Source: Desulfobulbaceae bacterium
Lineage (GTDB): Bacteria > Desulfobacterota > Desulfobulbia > Desulfobulbales > Desulfocapsaceae
Length of the DNA: 64,000 nt
Assembly: GCA_031287565.1 (NCBI GenBank)
Contig: JAITSS010000046.1
Location: forward strand, 62,001 to 126,000
Reading direction: 5' to 3'
A program made the position numbers and the translations under genes. The notes beneath the pieces were generated by a model. That model saw only the letters and a list, made by a program, of their open reading frames with translations. It was not told the DNA's origin and searched no databases. Below, piece by piece: positions 17,439 to 25,325 of this stretch (its first letter is position 1; each line of letters starts with the position of its first letter).

Positions 17439-19154
17439 TTACCGTGGCGGCGTCGCCTTTGGCATCAGAGCCGCCGCGTCCAGTATATACACAGTTCCCG
17501 CTTCGTTGGTCATGGGCCGCCAGATTTTGCCGTAGCGTTCATGCAGATTGCCACTGGCCTCTTTCTGGAACACGGCGAAACCGGCATCGCGCTCCAAGGA
17601 TGCGCCTTGCAGGGCGTCAGCCATGATGAACACCCGCTGGCCTGCCGCCAGACGTTCGCTGATGGCGGCGAGCAGGCGCTCTGACGCCCGCTCGCGCTTC
17701 TGTTCATAAAAGGTGGTCATGCCGATATAGTCACTCTTCGTAAAATAGCCAATATACCCGTCGAAAATCCAGGTATCACGGACAATGGTAAGGTCGCCTG
17801 GTTTGGCCTGGTCGATTATCGGCGCGATTTTGACGCGGTAGTAATCGTTTTCCGGCTGGGTCAACCAGCGGATGCTACCGCCGTAGTTCACCGCCGCCAG
17901 GCAGATGGCGATGGCCAGGCTGGTTAGGGCGACGGCCCGCCGCCGCGATGCGGACTTGCCGTCGCCATGCCAGAAGATCGCCATAAGCAGCCAGAACAGC
18001 ATTGCCGGGATGATCCAAAATTCAGCATCCGACGGATTCCAGATGATGGCGAAGATGACAAAGACGGTCAGAAAGATCAGTCCGCTCCGCCAGACCGGCG
18101 GATTGCGCCCCAGCGAACCGCGCCGCCGGGTCATGGCCAGAATCGAGGCCGCGAGGACGAGCGCAAAGGCGGCGGCGGTTAGGAAGACCAGCGTATATAT
18201 GGTCTGAATCGGCAAATGGCGGGCGAGGAAGGCGTTGTCGATCAGTTCTTTTCCAGCCAGGTTCAGTTCAAGCACATGCTTTATCGGCGGCAGGTTGAAG
18301 AGGAAATGTCCGCCGATAAACGAGTGGGTCGCGCCGATGCAACTACTGGCCAGCGTCGCCAAGCTGAAACCTTGCCAGTATTTATCGGTTTCCGTCGCGT
18401 AGTTCAAAAGCCAGATCAGCGCTTCTTGCCACGATTGAAACGAGTGGCCGATAAGCATCACCGCCGCGTAGGGCACAATGACCAGTAGGGTCAGCGGCGT
18501 CAGATATAGGCGCAGGGCGCGTAAGTGGCTGATCTCTAATCTGTTTTTCTGTAGCAACAAAACGTCGAGCGCCACCAGCAGAAAGAAAGCGTTCATCTGG
18601 TGGAACAGGACGGCCAGCCCGTGCAGAATGCCGATTCCGAAACAGGCGGCGGCGCTTACACGCGGCGCGGTCAGCAGATACAAAGCGGTCAGCAGAAAGA
18701 AAAGTGGCGTGACGATCACTTCAAGCGTGGTGCTGTACAGCCACAGGCCATAGGAAAAAGCCGGTAAACAGGCGGCGGAGAAGGCGGCGAAAAACGACAG
18801 ACCGACTCGCTTGCGGACAATCACGAAAAAGGCCGTCACGACCAGAGCGCCGACTAAGGCGTGCAGGCGCTCAATGCACCGGGCGCGGTCGGCGGCGAAA
18901 CCGCACATCTGCCAAAACGCCGCCCACATGGCGTTCAGCCAGTTGTAGAGCAGATGCGCTGGGTGAAAAGAAGCCCCGGACATGCTGTCTAGAATATAGA
19001 TGATGGCGTCGTGCGCTTCGCTGTAGTTGCCGCTCAGGGTCAGGAGATAGAGGGTGCTGAAAAGGGCGGCGACGCCGCCGATTTCGACGGGGAAAAAACG
19101 GGGGTTTTGCTGATTGTCCATGGCGAATGAAGAATAATTACGCTTCACCGCCAT
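17439..19154 (-). CDS. Polytopic membrane protein, GT-C glycosyltransferase-like
   Basis: This integral membrane protein of about 570 residues has roughly 10-12 hydrophobic segments, then a soluble C-terminal domain of about 150 residues. The early loop YSEAHDAIIYILDSMSGASFHPAHLLYNW holds acidic and His residues where GT-C transferases (lipid-linked sugar users) have their catalytic Asp. I infer a GT-C or related fold but do not recognise a named family. Several starts are possible: TTG at 19181, ATG at 19154 and ATG at 19121. None has a clear ribosome binding site. It stands alone, downstream of the YcaO gene on the same strand. Confidence 0.55.
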   Translation of the reverse strand: MAVKRNYSSFAMDNQQNPRFFPVEIGGVAALFSTLYLLTLSGNYSEAHDAIIYILDSMSGASFHPAHLLYNWLNAMWAAFWQMCGFAADRARCIERLHALVGALVVTAFFVIVRKRVGLSFFAAFSAACLPAFSYGLWLYSTTLEVIVTPLFFLLTALYLLTAPRVSAAACFGIGILHGLAVLFHQMNAFFLLVALDVLLLQKNRLEISHLRALRLYLTPLTLLVIVPYAAVMLIGHSFQSWQEALIWLLNYATETDKYWQGFSLATLASSCIGATHSFIGGHFLFNLPPIKHVLELNLAGKELIDNAFLARHLPIQTIYTLVFLTAAAFALVLAASILAMTRRRGSLGRNPPVWRSGLIFLTVFVIFAIIWNPSDAEFWIIPAMLFWLLMAIFWHGDGKSASRRRAVALTSLAIAICLAAVNYGGSIRWLTQPENDYYRVKIAPIIDQAKPGDLTIVRDTWIFDGYIGYFTKSDYIGMTTFYEQKRERASERLLAAISERLAAGQRVFIMADALQGASLERDAGFAVFQKEASGNLHERYGKIWRPMTNEAGTVYILDAAALMPKATPPR

Positions 19155-19207
19155 GCTTGGCGGCGCGCGATTGAAATGCAAAGCGCCGCGAAATGTGTGG
19201 CGTTCGT

Positions 19208-20947
19208 TTATGGCTGGCCTTCCAGGACGGCCAACTCACGGCGGGCAAAATCGAGATCAGCGTCCAAGGTCAAGGCCAAACGCAGATAATCCCGCGCCTC
19301 GTCGCCATGGCCGAGCCGGGCGTGGTTGACGCCGAGATTGGCGTAGTCGATGGCCGATGCCGGATTGAGTTCGACGGCCCGCGCGAAATGCTCAATCGCC
19401 TGCTGGAAACGCCCCAGTTTATACCATGAAACTCCCAGGCTGTTGTGAATATCCGGGCGCTCCTCGTCGGCGGTCAGACCTTTCGTCAGTATGGCGATTG
19501 CTTCCTGGTGGCGGCCCACCGCGTTCAGACAGCTTCCGGCGTAGGAACAGATGGTGGCTGTTTGCTCATCCGCCGCGTTCGCATTCAAAGCCCTGGTAAA
19601 CAAGTCGATGGCCTCGTTGGTGTCGCCCGCGTTCATCGCCAGTTGCCCGCGATAAAATGGCAGATAGGCGTTTTCCGGCAAGAGGCGTTCCATCGCGCTG
19701 AGCTTTTCTTCGAGAACGGTCGTGTCGTCAAGTAAATCCATGGCAAGTTTCGCCGCGAACAGCCCAGCCGCCCCCTGGTCGGCTCGTTCGCGAAACTGCG
19801 CGCCGGGAATCACCGCGTAGACAGCGGGAATCGCCAGGACTGGATTGGTGGCGTCGATAAGATAGGCTTTGAGGTCGATTTTGGTCAACGCGGCGACAAC
19901 CCGCTGTATTTCTAGCAAAATATCGTTGTCGGTCAGATTGGGCATATCGCCGACCGATGTTTTTCCCTGACCGCCAAGATAGGCGATTTCGGCAAGCCTT
20001 GCCGGTTTCGGCAGGCCGGAAGCGACATAATTGGCGCTGGTATTAAAATCTCCGGCCAACTGCGCCACCTCGGTGATGGCGCGAATCGCCGCCTTCTGCG
20101 GGTCGGGACTGGTGCCGGCGGTGTACACGATTTCACTCTTGTCTGGGAAGGTGGCGGCGTCGAAGCCGACCGCCGCCACGGTGGCGATGCCGGTATTCAG
20201 GCTGAAATCGTAGAGCTTCAAATCAACCCCGGCCACCGCGAATTTCCGCGCCAGCTCCCGCGCCACCGGATCGGTGAAGCTGTCGGCGTCGATTTCCGGC
20301 ACGGCCAGACGCCCGCGACTGATCAGAGACGAAACATGGCGCTCGACCAGCTCGCAGACGGCCTGTAAGGCGGCTTCTTCCATGGTGTTGCCGGCTGAAG
20401 AACCGTTGAATTCATTGATCGCGAAAAACCAGGAAAACGGCAGCAATACCGATTCGCCACTGGATAATTCGGTCGCCCAGGCCCAGCGCATGGGAATGCC
20501 CGCCAACAGCTGTCGCAGCTCCGCGCCGTCGAGCGCCTGATCGCCGACCGATTTCAGCAATTCTTCCGGCGGCAAAAGCGGATAATCGGCCAGGCTGTCG
20601 TAATCGCCGACGAGAAAATTTCCCGGCTGATTCCGAAACGAAAACAGAGAAAAGCGTTCGGCCAATTCCATGCAGGCGGACGCCTCGGCCTGTGTCGGCG
20701 ACGCGCCTTTGCCCATCTGCTTTTTGGTGCCGGTGAGGGCGCTCGCGTCTTCGCCGCACACGCTGAAATAGACTGGAATGTCGAGCCGTCGGTTGTCGAT
20801 GCGGCGGACTTCGTTGACTATTTTTATCGGCAAGTCTCTGATTTGTTTATAAAAATTTTCAAGCGTCTCTTCTGGACGCCTCGCTTTGTCCTGATCGAGG
20901 GTAAAGATTTTTCGGCAGGATTTCAGGGAAATCGGCTGGCGGTTCAT
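19208..20947 (-). CDS. YcaO domain protein with C-terminal TPR repeats
   Basis: This protein of 579 residues has two parts. Residues about 60-400 form a YcaO domain with the ATP/Mg-binding pattern: GKGASPTQAEASACMELAER (80-98), then NGSSAGNTMEEAALQAVCEL and VERH (181-204), then EVAQLAGDF. YcaO enzymes activate backbone amides with ATP to make azolines, thioamides or amidines in peptides and proteins. Residues about 430-575 form about four TPR units (for example AYLPFYRGQLAMNAGDTNEA and HNSLGVSWYKLGRFQQAIEH) that could bind the substrate. No precursor peptide, TfuA or dehydrogenase gene is adjacent, so a protein rather than a ribosomal peptide natural product may be the target. The start has AAGGAACACG upstream. 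Confidence 0.85.
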   Translation of the reverse strand: MNRQPISLKSCRKIFTLDQDKARRPEETLENFYKQIRDLPIKIVNEVRRIDNRRLDIPVYFSVCGEDASALTGTKKQMGKGASPTQAEASACMELAERFSLFSFRNQPGNFLVGDYDSLADYPLLPPEELLKSVGDQALDGAELRQLLAGIPMRWAWATELSSGESVLLPFSWFFAINEFNGSSAGNTMEEAALQAVCELVERHVSSLISRGRLAVPEIDADSFTDPVARELARKFAVAGVDLKLYDFSLNTGIATVAAVGFDAATFPDKSEIVYTAGTSPDPQKAAIRAITEVAQLAGDFNTSANYVASGLPKPARLAEIAYLGGQGKTSVGDMPNLTDNDILLEIQRVVAALTKIDLKAYLIDATNPVLAIPAVYAVIPGAQFRERADQGAAGLFAAKLAMDLLDDTTVLEEKLSAMERLLPENAYLPFYRGQLAMNAGDTNEAIDLFTRALNANAADEQTATICSYAGSCLNAVGRHQEAIAILTKGLTADEERPDIHNSLGVSWYKLGRFQQAIEHFARAVELNPASAIDYANLGVNHARLGHGDEARDYLRLALTLDADLDFARRELAVLEGQP

Positions 20948-20966
20948 CGTGTTCCTTGGCGTGAAA

Positions 20967-20999
20967 AAAAGCCGAAAAGACGCAGGCGTCCTTCGGCTG
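20967..20999 (-). terminator. Intrinsic terminator of the EAL-HDOD gene
   Basis: On the minus strand the inverted repeat AGCCGAAGGACGC / GCGTCTTTTCGGCT ends in a run of seven T residues. It lies 30 bases after the EAL-HDOD gene and shortly before the YcaO start, so the two genes are probably transcribed separately. Confidence 0.85.
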
Positions 21000-21029
21000 A
21001 ATAATGCGACGGCGCATATATACTACAGA

Positions 21030-22229
21030 TTACACATTGTTCGCCATATTCACGGCGTCCATGTACAGCTCCGGCACCTTGTCCGGCGCGACGCGGACGC
21101 CGTCGAGCAGCGCATCGACCGCCGCCCATTGGCCGCGTTCGTACAACTCAACCAAATTGATATACGAAAAGAGCTGCCCCCGACGTTCGACCAGCGCGGT
21201 TTTGATCGCGTCATTGATCGGCAGGCGGCTGAGTATTCGCTCCATTGAATTGTCAAGCATGGCGTCGAGCAGGGAAAATAATCCCAAGAGAAAAGAATCT
21301 CCGCCATCTTCGCCCGCCGTTTCGGCCAGGCTTTGCAGAAAGCGGGCGCGGATGATCGACAAACGTAGCAGTTCGTCCGGTTTTCCGGCGGCCAGTTTGC
21401 TGGTGGCGATCAGCGAGACGAAGAGACGGATGCCGCGCTCGCCTAAAAATGTGATCGCCTGCTGGAGCGAGGAAATCGGCGACAGCCGGGAAAAATAGGC
21501 GGAATTGAGGTAATTCAGTAACTTATAGGAGATGGAAACATCGGAATTGATCAGCTCGACCAATCGCCCGATGTTAAATTCCATGCCGTTGACCTGCTCA
21601 ATGAGTTGCAGAATTGTTATCTGCGAGGCGGCGATGTCTTTGTTTTTCAATACTTCTGGGCGGGCGAAGAAATACCCCTGAAAATAACTGAAACCCATGG
21701 CCAAAGCCTGGTTGAATTCTTCATAGGTTTCGACTTTTTCGGCGAGAAATTCGCAACCCTTGACGCCCATGTCGGCGACCATCCGCTCGATTTCCTGAAT
21801 CGGCGTGGCCCGGAAATCAATTTTGATGATTCTCGCCATTTCAATCAGCGCTTCCTGCTCCTTTCCCTGATAAACAAAATCATCGAGAGCCAGCGTGTAC
21901 CCGGCGTTGTACAGGGCGCGACAGGCCGAGATGAGCGGCGTTGTCACCTGAATATTTTCCAGGATTTCAATGACCGTGTTGTCCTGCGGAAACATCCGCG
22001 CCGCGCCGCTTAAGAGTAGCTCTTCGGTGAAGTTGATGAACACCGGTTTGCCGCCGGAAATCATGTCGATGCCGACGGTGAAAAAGGATGATGATAACAA
22101 GCTTGAGGTGGCGGTTTCGCCATCGACCGAGGGAAAGGCGTTGGACATGCCGGAGCGAAAAAGCAACTCATAGGCGTGGATATTTTTATTCCGATCGAAA
22201 ATAGGTTGACGGGCAACAAAAACGTCCAT
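21030..22229 (-). CDS. EAL-HDOD (YuxH family) signalling protein
   Basis: The protein of 399 residues has an N-terminal EAL-like domain and a C-terminal HDOD domain. The EAL motif is degenerate: YELLFR (residues 20-25) replaces xEALxR, and the metal-binding DDFG-type motif is reduced to LALDDFV. It is therefore probably not an active cyclic-di-GMP phosphodiesterase. The HDOD part starts near residue 200 (ITILQLIEQVNGMEFNIGRL) and has LISNDVS-like LINSDVSISYKLLNYLNSAYF. Proteins with this layout are signalling or scaffold proteins, often tied to c-di-GMP, motility or pili (CdgJ of Vibrio is an example). It lies downstream of tsaE. Confidence 0.88.
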   Translation of the reverse strand: MDVFVARQPIFDRNKNIHAYELLFRSGMSNAFPSVDGETATSSLLSSSFFTVGIDMISGGKPVFINFTEELLLSGAARMFPQDNTVIEILENIQVTTPLISACRALYNAGYTLALDDFVYQGKEQEALIEMARIIKIDFRATPIQEIERMVADMGVKGCEFLAEKVETYEEFNQALAMGFSYFQGYFFARPEVLKNKDIAASQITILQLIEQVNGMEFNIGRLVELINSDVSISYKLLNYLNSAYFSRLSPISSLQQAITFLGERGIRLFVSLIATSKLAAGKPDELLRLSIIRARFLQSLAETAGEDGGDSFLLGLFSLLDAMLDNSMERILSRLPINDAIKTALVERRGQLFSYINLVELYERGQWAAVDALLDGVRVAPDKVPELYMDAVNMANNV

Positions 22230-22235
22230 GAATTT

Positions 22236-22733
22236 TTACCTGGATAGAGCGAATTTTTCAGTCAGGCTTCGCCAGCGCGCCGCCCAGCGTTGTCTATGAT
22301 AGCGGCAGAAAACTTGCCGCGCTTCCGCCGCCAAAACCCGTAATTCCAAACATAAATATTCCGCCGGTAGCAGACCAGCGGCGCGTCTGGGCCATTCTAT
22401 CACAGCGCATCCGGAAAGATAAAAATATTCATCCAAACCTAAACCCGACACATCGTCGGGACCAAAGAGGCGGTAGAAATCAAAATGATAGAGCGGGATA
22501 CGCCCTTGATATTCCTGAAAAATCGCGAAACTTGGGCTGGTTACGGGCGGGTTGTCCGGCACCTCCAAACCTTTGGCGATGGCTTGGGTCAGCGTGGTTT
22601 TCCCGGCGCCCAGGTCGCCGTCCAGACAAATAACGTCGCCGGGCAGGGCGGTTTGGCCCAACAGCAGGCCGAATTTGGCGGTTTCGTCGGGACTTGGCAG
22701 CGTTAGCGTATCGGTTTGGTATTCATTGATCAT
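22236..22733 (-). CDS. tsaE: tRNA threonylcarbamoyladenosine biosynthesis ATPase TsaE
   Basis: TsaE is the ATPase of the TsaBDE complex, which makes t6A at position 37 of ANN-decoding tRNAs. It has 165 residues. The Walker A motif is GDLGAGKTT (39-47), followed by the family signatures SPSFAIFQEY and PLYHFDFYRL. The C-terminal motif VIEWPRRAAGLLP is the usual EWxx(R)-LP form. TsaB and TsaD genes are not in the window. The gene stops 6 bases before the EAL-HDOD start. Confidence 0.94.
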   Translation of the reverse strand: MINEYQTDTLTLPSPDETAKFGLLLGQTALPGDVICLDGDLGAGKTTLTQAIAKGLEVPDNPPVTSPSFAIFQEYQGRIPLYHFDFYRLFGPDDVSGLGLDEYFYLSGCAVIEWPRRAAGLLPAEYLCLELRVLAAEARQVFCRYHRQRWAARWRSLTEKFALSR

Positions 22734-22746
22734 GGCGAATCGAAAT

Positions 22747-22783
22747 AAAAAAACCCGCGCATCGACGAACGACGCGGCGGGTG
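22747..22783 (-). terminator. Intrinsic terminator of the cold-shock gene
   Basis: On the minus strand ACCCGCCGCGTCG pairs with CGATGCGCGGGT, followed by seven T residues. It lies 24 bases after the cold-shock gene and before tsaE. Confidence 0.85.
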
Positions 22784-22806
22784 GAAGGAGAGCGGCTGAA
22801 ATCGGG

Positions 22807-23025
22807 TTATTTGGTCAGTCTGACCACATTTTCGGCTTGAAAACCCTTGTCGCCTTTGGTGACGGTGAATTCCACCGCTTCATTTTCCTCCAGCGTCTTA
22901 AAACCGTCGCTCTGAATGGCGCTGAAATGCACGAAGACATCGGCGCCGCCGTCACCGCGTTCGAGAAAACCATAGCCCTTGCCAGCGTTGAACCATTTGA
23001 CTTTTCCTTGCACCCGATCCGCCAT
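22807..23025 (-). CDS. Cold-shock domain protein (CspA family)
   Basis: This single cold-shock domain of 72 residues binds single-stranded RNA or DNA and usually acts as an RNA chaperone. RNP1 (GKGYGFL) and RNP2 (VFVHFS) are both intact, and the start [11 protein letters not shown] is canonical. It is a single-gene transcript with its own terminator. GGAGGCGG lies before the ATG. Whether it is cold-induced cannot be told. Confidence 0.95.
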   Translation of the reverse strand: MADRVQGKVKWFNAGKGYGFLERGDGGADVFVHFSAIQSDGFKTLEENEAVEFTVTKGDKGFQAENVVRLTK

Positions 23026-23168
23026 TACCGCCTCCTGATTGAATCTTCGCCGTCGCGCCGGGCGATGCGCATGTCGCCTGGCATTGTTGCCTGATGGGAA
23101 AATTTGTAGCAGGCTTTTCCAGGAAGCGTCAAGGAAATTCCCGGAAAATCGCCCTTTCTCGCGGGGTC

Positions 23169-24008
23169 TTACTGGTGGATAGCGCGGACGGTAAGCGGCA
23201 GCGAGTCGAGGAATCGCCTGGCCATTTTCAGGTCTTCCCAGGCGGCTTTTTTCATCTCAGTCTGGGTCAGGAGAAAACCGGGATGGTAGCTGACTAAAAC
23301 CGGTATCGGCAGGTCTTCGGTGACAAAGAAATTGTGCAGTCTGCTCCTCAAAGCCGACAGCGAGGCCTTTCGTCCCACAAGGATGCGGGCGGGCGTTGCG
23401 CCCAGGGCCAGAATCAGGCGTGGCCGCGTCGCAAGCAATTGGCGGCGTAAATGCGCGAGGCAATGGCGGGCGCAGGCGTCGTCCGGTTCGTTATGCGCAT
23501 CCGTTGGCAGGCATTTGACGATGTTGGTGATCGCCGCGTCGGCCATGTCGATGGTGATTGCGGCCAGCATTTTTTGCAGCAGGTCGTCTTCTTCCCGGCC
23601 AAAGATGAAGGGGCCATCGGCGTCAGTGTCGTGGCGGTAATCGCCGATGACAAAAAGCTTGGGCGGTTTGCCGGTTTCTTCCAACCGGCCCAGGTGTCCG
23701 GCCCGCGCCGTGCGCGGTTGAATGGCGTCGCCTTGGCACAGGCGGCAGTTTTGTAGCTCGCTTGGCGCGACGGTGGCGGGCGTGGCGATTACCGACTCGG
23801 CGCGGCGCGGCGCGGCTGGCGTTTGCGGCGGCGGCGCTTGCTTGACTGCGGGTGGTCGGGATATGTCCGGCGCGGCGGCGCTTGGTTTGGCCGTGTCCAA
23901 AAACGATAATCGCGCCGCCACCGGATAACGGTCGATGCCCAAGGCTTGATGATAGCGCATCAGGCTTCGCGCCGATTGCAGAAAATACTGGGTTTCTAGC
24001 GGTGTCAT
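23169..24008 (-). CDS. Uracil-DNA glycosylase superfamily protein with altered motif 1
   Basis: The protein of 279 residues has a Pro/Ala-rich N-terminal linker of about 80 residues and a family-4-like UDG domain. Cysteines at 88, 91, 166 and 183 match the spacing of the [4Fe-4S] ligands of family 4. The region [15 protein letters not shown] and motif 2 YHPGFLL are present. However, motif 1, normally GEAPG with a following Asp/Glu for catalysis, is replaced by [16 protein letters not shown]. Uracil removal from DNA is therefore uncertain, and the protein may have another substrate or only a binding role. It is coupled by ATGA to the upstream ParB-like gene. Confidence 0.8.
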   Translation of the reverse strand: MTPLETQYFLQSARSLMRYHQALGIDRYPVAARLSFLDTAKPSAAAPDISRPPAVKQAPPPQTPAAPRRAESVIATPATVAPSELQNCRLCQGDAIQPRTARAGHLGRLEETGKPPKLFVIGDYRHDTDADGPFIFGREEDDLLQKMLAAITIDMADAAITNIVKCLPTDAHNEPDDACARHCLAHLRRQLLATRPRLILALGATPARILVGRKASLSALRSRLHNFFVTEDLPIPVLVSYHPGFLLTQTEMKKAAWEDLKMARRFLDSLPLTVRAIHQ

Positions 24009-24991
24009 GGCTTTTTGCCTCTGTCTTGCGGTCGCATCCGCCGCCAGAATTCTTCAAGCGCCGGGCGTCCGCCAAAGGGCAGAATCAAACGCAGGGCGTC
24101 GCTTTCAAAGGCTGGGCTGTGCTCGACGCGCGCGCCGACGGGTAAGGCCAGGCCGCTTTGCCATTTGGCGAACTGGCGTTCGGCCGCGCATAAATCCGGC
24201 GAGGCCAAAGCCGCCAAGGCATCAAGCAGGCGCTGCGCCTTTTGTGGCCCATTCATCGCCTGGTCAGAAACAATCGCGGCTATTTCCGGCATATCCAGGA
24301 TGCGCGCCTGGCTTTGCTGTCGCAGCTCAGCCGCTGCCGCCAGCAGTTGCATAAAGCGGTTTTGTTTGTTATCTCCCATCTGTGTTTGTGTCAGGATAAT
24401 GGCGATTGCCTGGCGGTCGTCCGCAGCTAAAGCGGTCATAGCGAAGGCTGTGGCTATGGAAAGGCGGCCGTTATGGGCGTCACGCAGGATTTCCGGCGGC
24501 AGTTCGAGCAGTTTTAGCAGATCCATCACCTGCCGCCCGTGCCGTGGCAGCGCCAGCCGCTGGATAAATTCGTCGGCCAGGCTTTGCGACGGCGAACAAC
24601 GCGCGGCCAGGGCCAGGAAAAAGACCTTTTCCACCATGGTCAGTGGCGAATGCCATTGGTGTTCGTCGAGAAGCAGAAGAAGAATGGCGCGTTGATCGAT
24701 GTCTTGGGGCGCGACTCGACATACTGTTTCCTGGCCGCCCAGAAGCCGCAAGGCCCGCAACCGCCGCGCGCCTGAAAGGACGACAAAACCAGCTTCATTC
24801 TCTGATAAAAGCAGCGGCGGATGCAGAATGCCGCGCTCGCGCACCGAAGCCATGAGGTTGGCGGCAGGTTCTTCCTGGTCAAGGAAGGGATGAAGACTCC
24901 AGGGAGATGCGGCGGCGATTCGCCTAAGAGGACAAACGTGCCAGGCGCACCGAGGGGCGCATGGCACCTCGGTGGTGGAAACGGGCGGCAT
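24005..24991 (-). CDS. ParB-like nuclease/CTPase domain protein
   Basis: The protein of 328 residues has a ParB N-terminal domain: a region with SVRERGILHPPLLL is followed by VLSGARRLRALRLLGG, which matches the GERRxRA box of ParB proteins with Ala in place of Glu. A helical middle region (residues about 120-230) may hold the HTH. The C-terminus has no clear ParB dimer domain. There is no ParA gene nearby, so a role in chromosome partition is doubtful; it may be a regulator. It overlaps the IHF/HU stop codon as TAATG and the UDG-like gene by ATGA, so the three genes form one operon. Confidence 0.7.
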   Translation of the reverse strand: MPPVSTTEVPCAPRCAWHVCPLRRIAAASPWSLHPFLDQEEPAANLMASVRERGILHPPLLLSENEAGFVVLSGARRLRALRLLGGQETVCRVAPQDIDQRAILLLLLDEHQWHSPLTMVEKVFFLALAARCSPSQSLADEFIQRLALPRHGRQVMDLLKLLELPPEILRDAHNGRLSIATAFAMTALAADDRQAIAIILTQTQMGDNKQNRFMQLLAAAAELRQQSQARILDMPEIAAIVSDQAMNGPQKAQRLLDALAALASPDLCAAERQFAKWQSGLALPVGARVEHSPAFESDALRLILPFGGRPALEEFWRRMRPQDRGKKP

Positions 24992-25281
24992 TATTCTCCC
25001 TGGTTGATACGGTCGCGCAGGATGCCGGATGGTTTGAAGGTGACGACGCGGCGGGCGCCCAGATCAAGTTGTTCACCGGTTTGCGGGTTGCGGCCGCGCC
25101 GCTCTTTTTTGTCTTTGACATTGAATTTGCCGAATCCGCTCAAAAGCAGGTCGGAGCCTTCGATCAACGTGTCTTTTGAGAGGCGCAACAGCGTTTCGAC
25201 CGATGCGGTCGCCTGCGACTTAGTTAAACCCTCGTGTTTTTTGTAGACCTGTTGCACCAGGTCGGCTTTGGTCAGGGTCAT
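24991..25281 (-). CDS. Integration host factor / HU family DNA-binding protein
   Basis: This 96-residue DNA-bending protein has the HU/IHF fold: MTLTKADLVQQVYKKHEGLT, the core LLLSGFGKFNVKDKKERRGRNPQTGE and a C-terminal helix. The arm sequence GRNPQTGE and the length favour the IHF alpha subunit. It starts with GGAGGATGTC before the ATG and leads an operon with the ParB-like and UDG-like genes. Which subunit it is cannot be settled without the partner. Confidence 0.9.
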   Translation of the reverse strand: MTLTKADLVQQVYKKHEGLTKSQATASVETLLRLSKDTLIEGSDLLLSGFGKFNVKDKKERRGRNPQTGEQLDLGARRVVTFKPSGILRDRINQGE

Positions 25282-25325
25282 GACATCCTCCGCGTCAGAA
25301 GAGTGATTTTTTGTCTGGTCGCGAT

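Noticed and set aside
24005-24991. Chromosome partition protein ParB proper
   Set aside because: There is no ParA gene nearby, the GERR box is altered to GARR, and no parS-like sequence was noticed, so I list it only as ParB-like.
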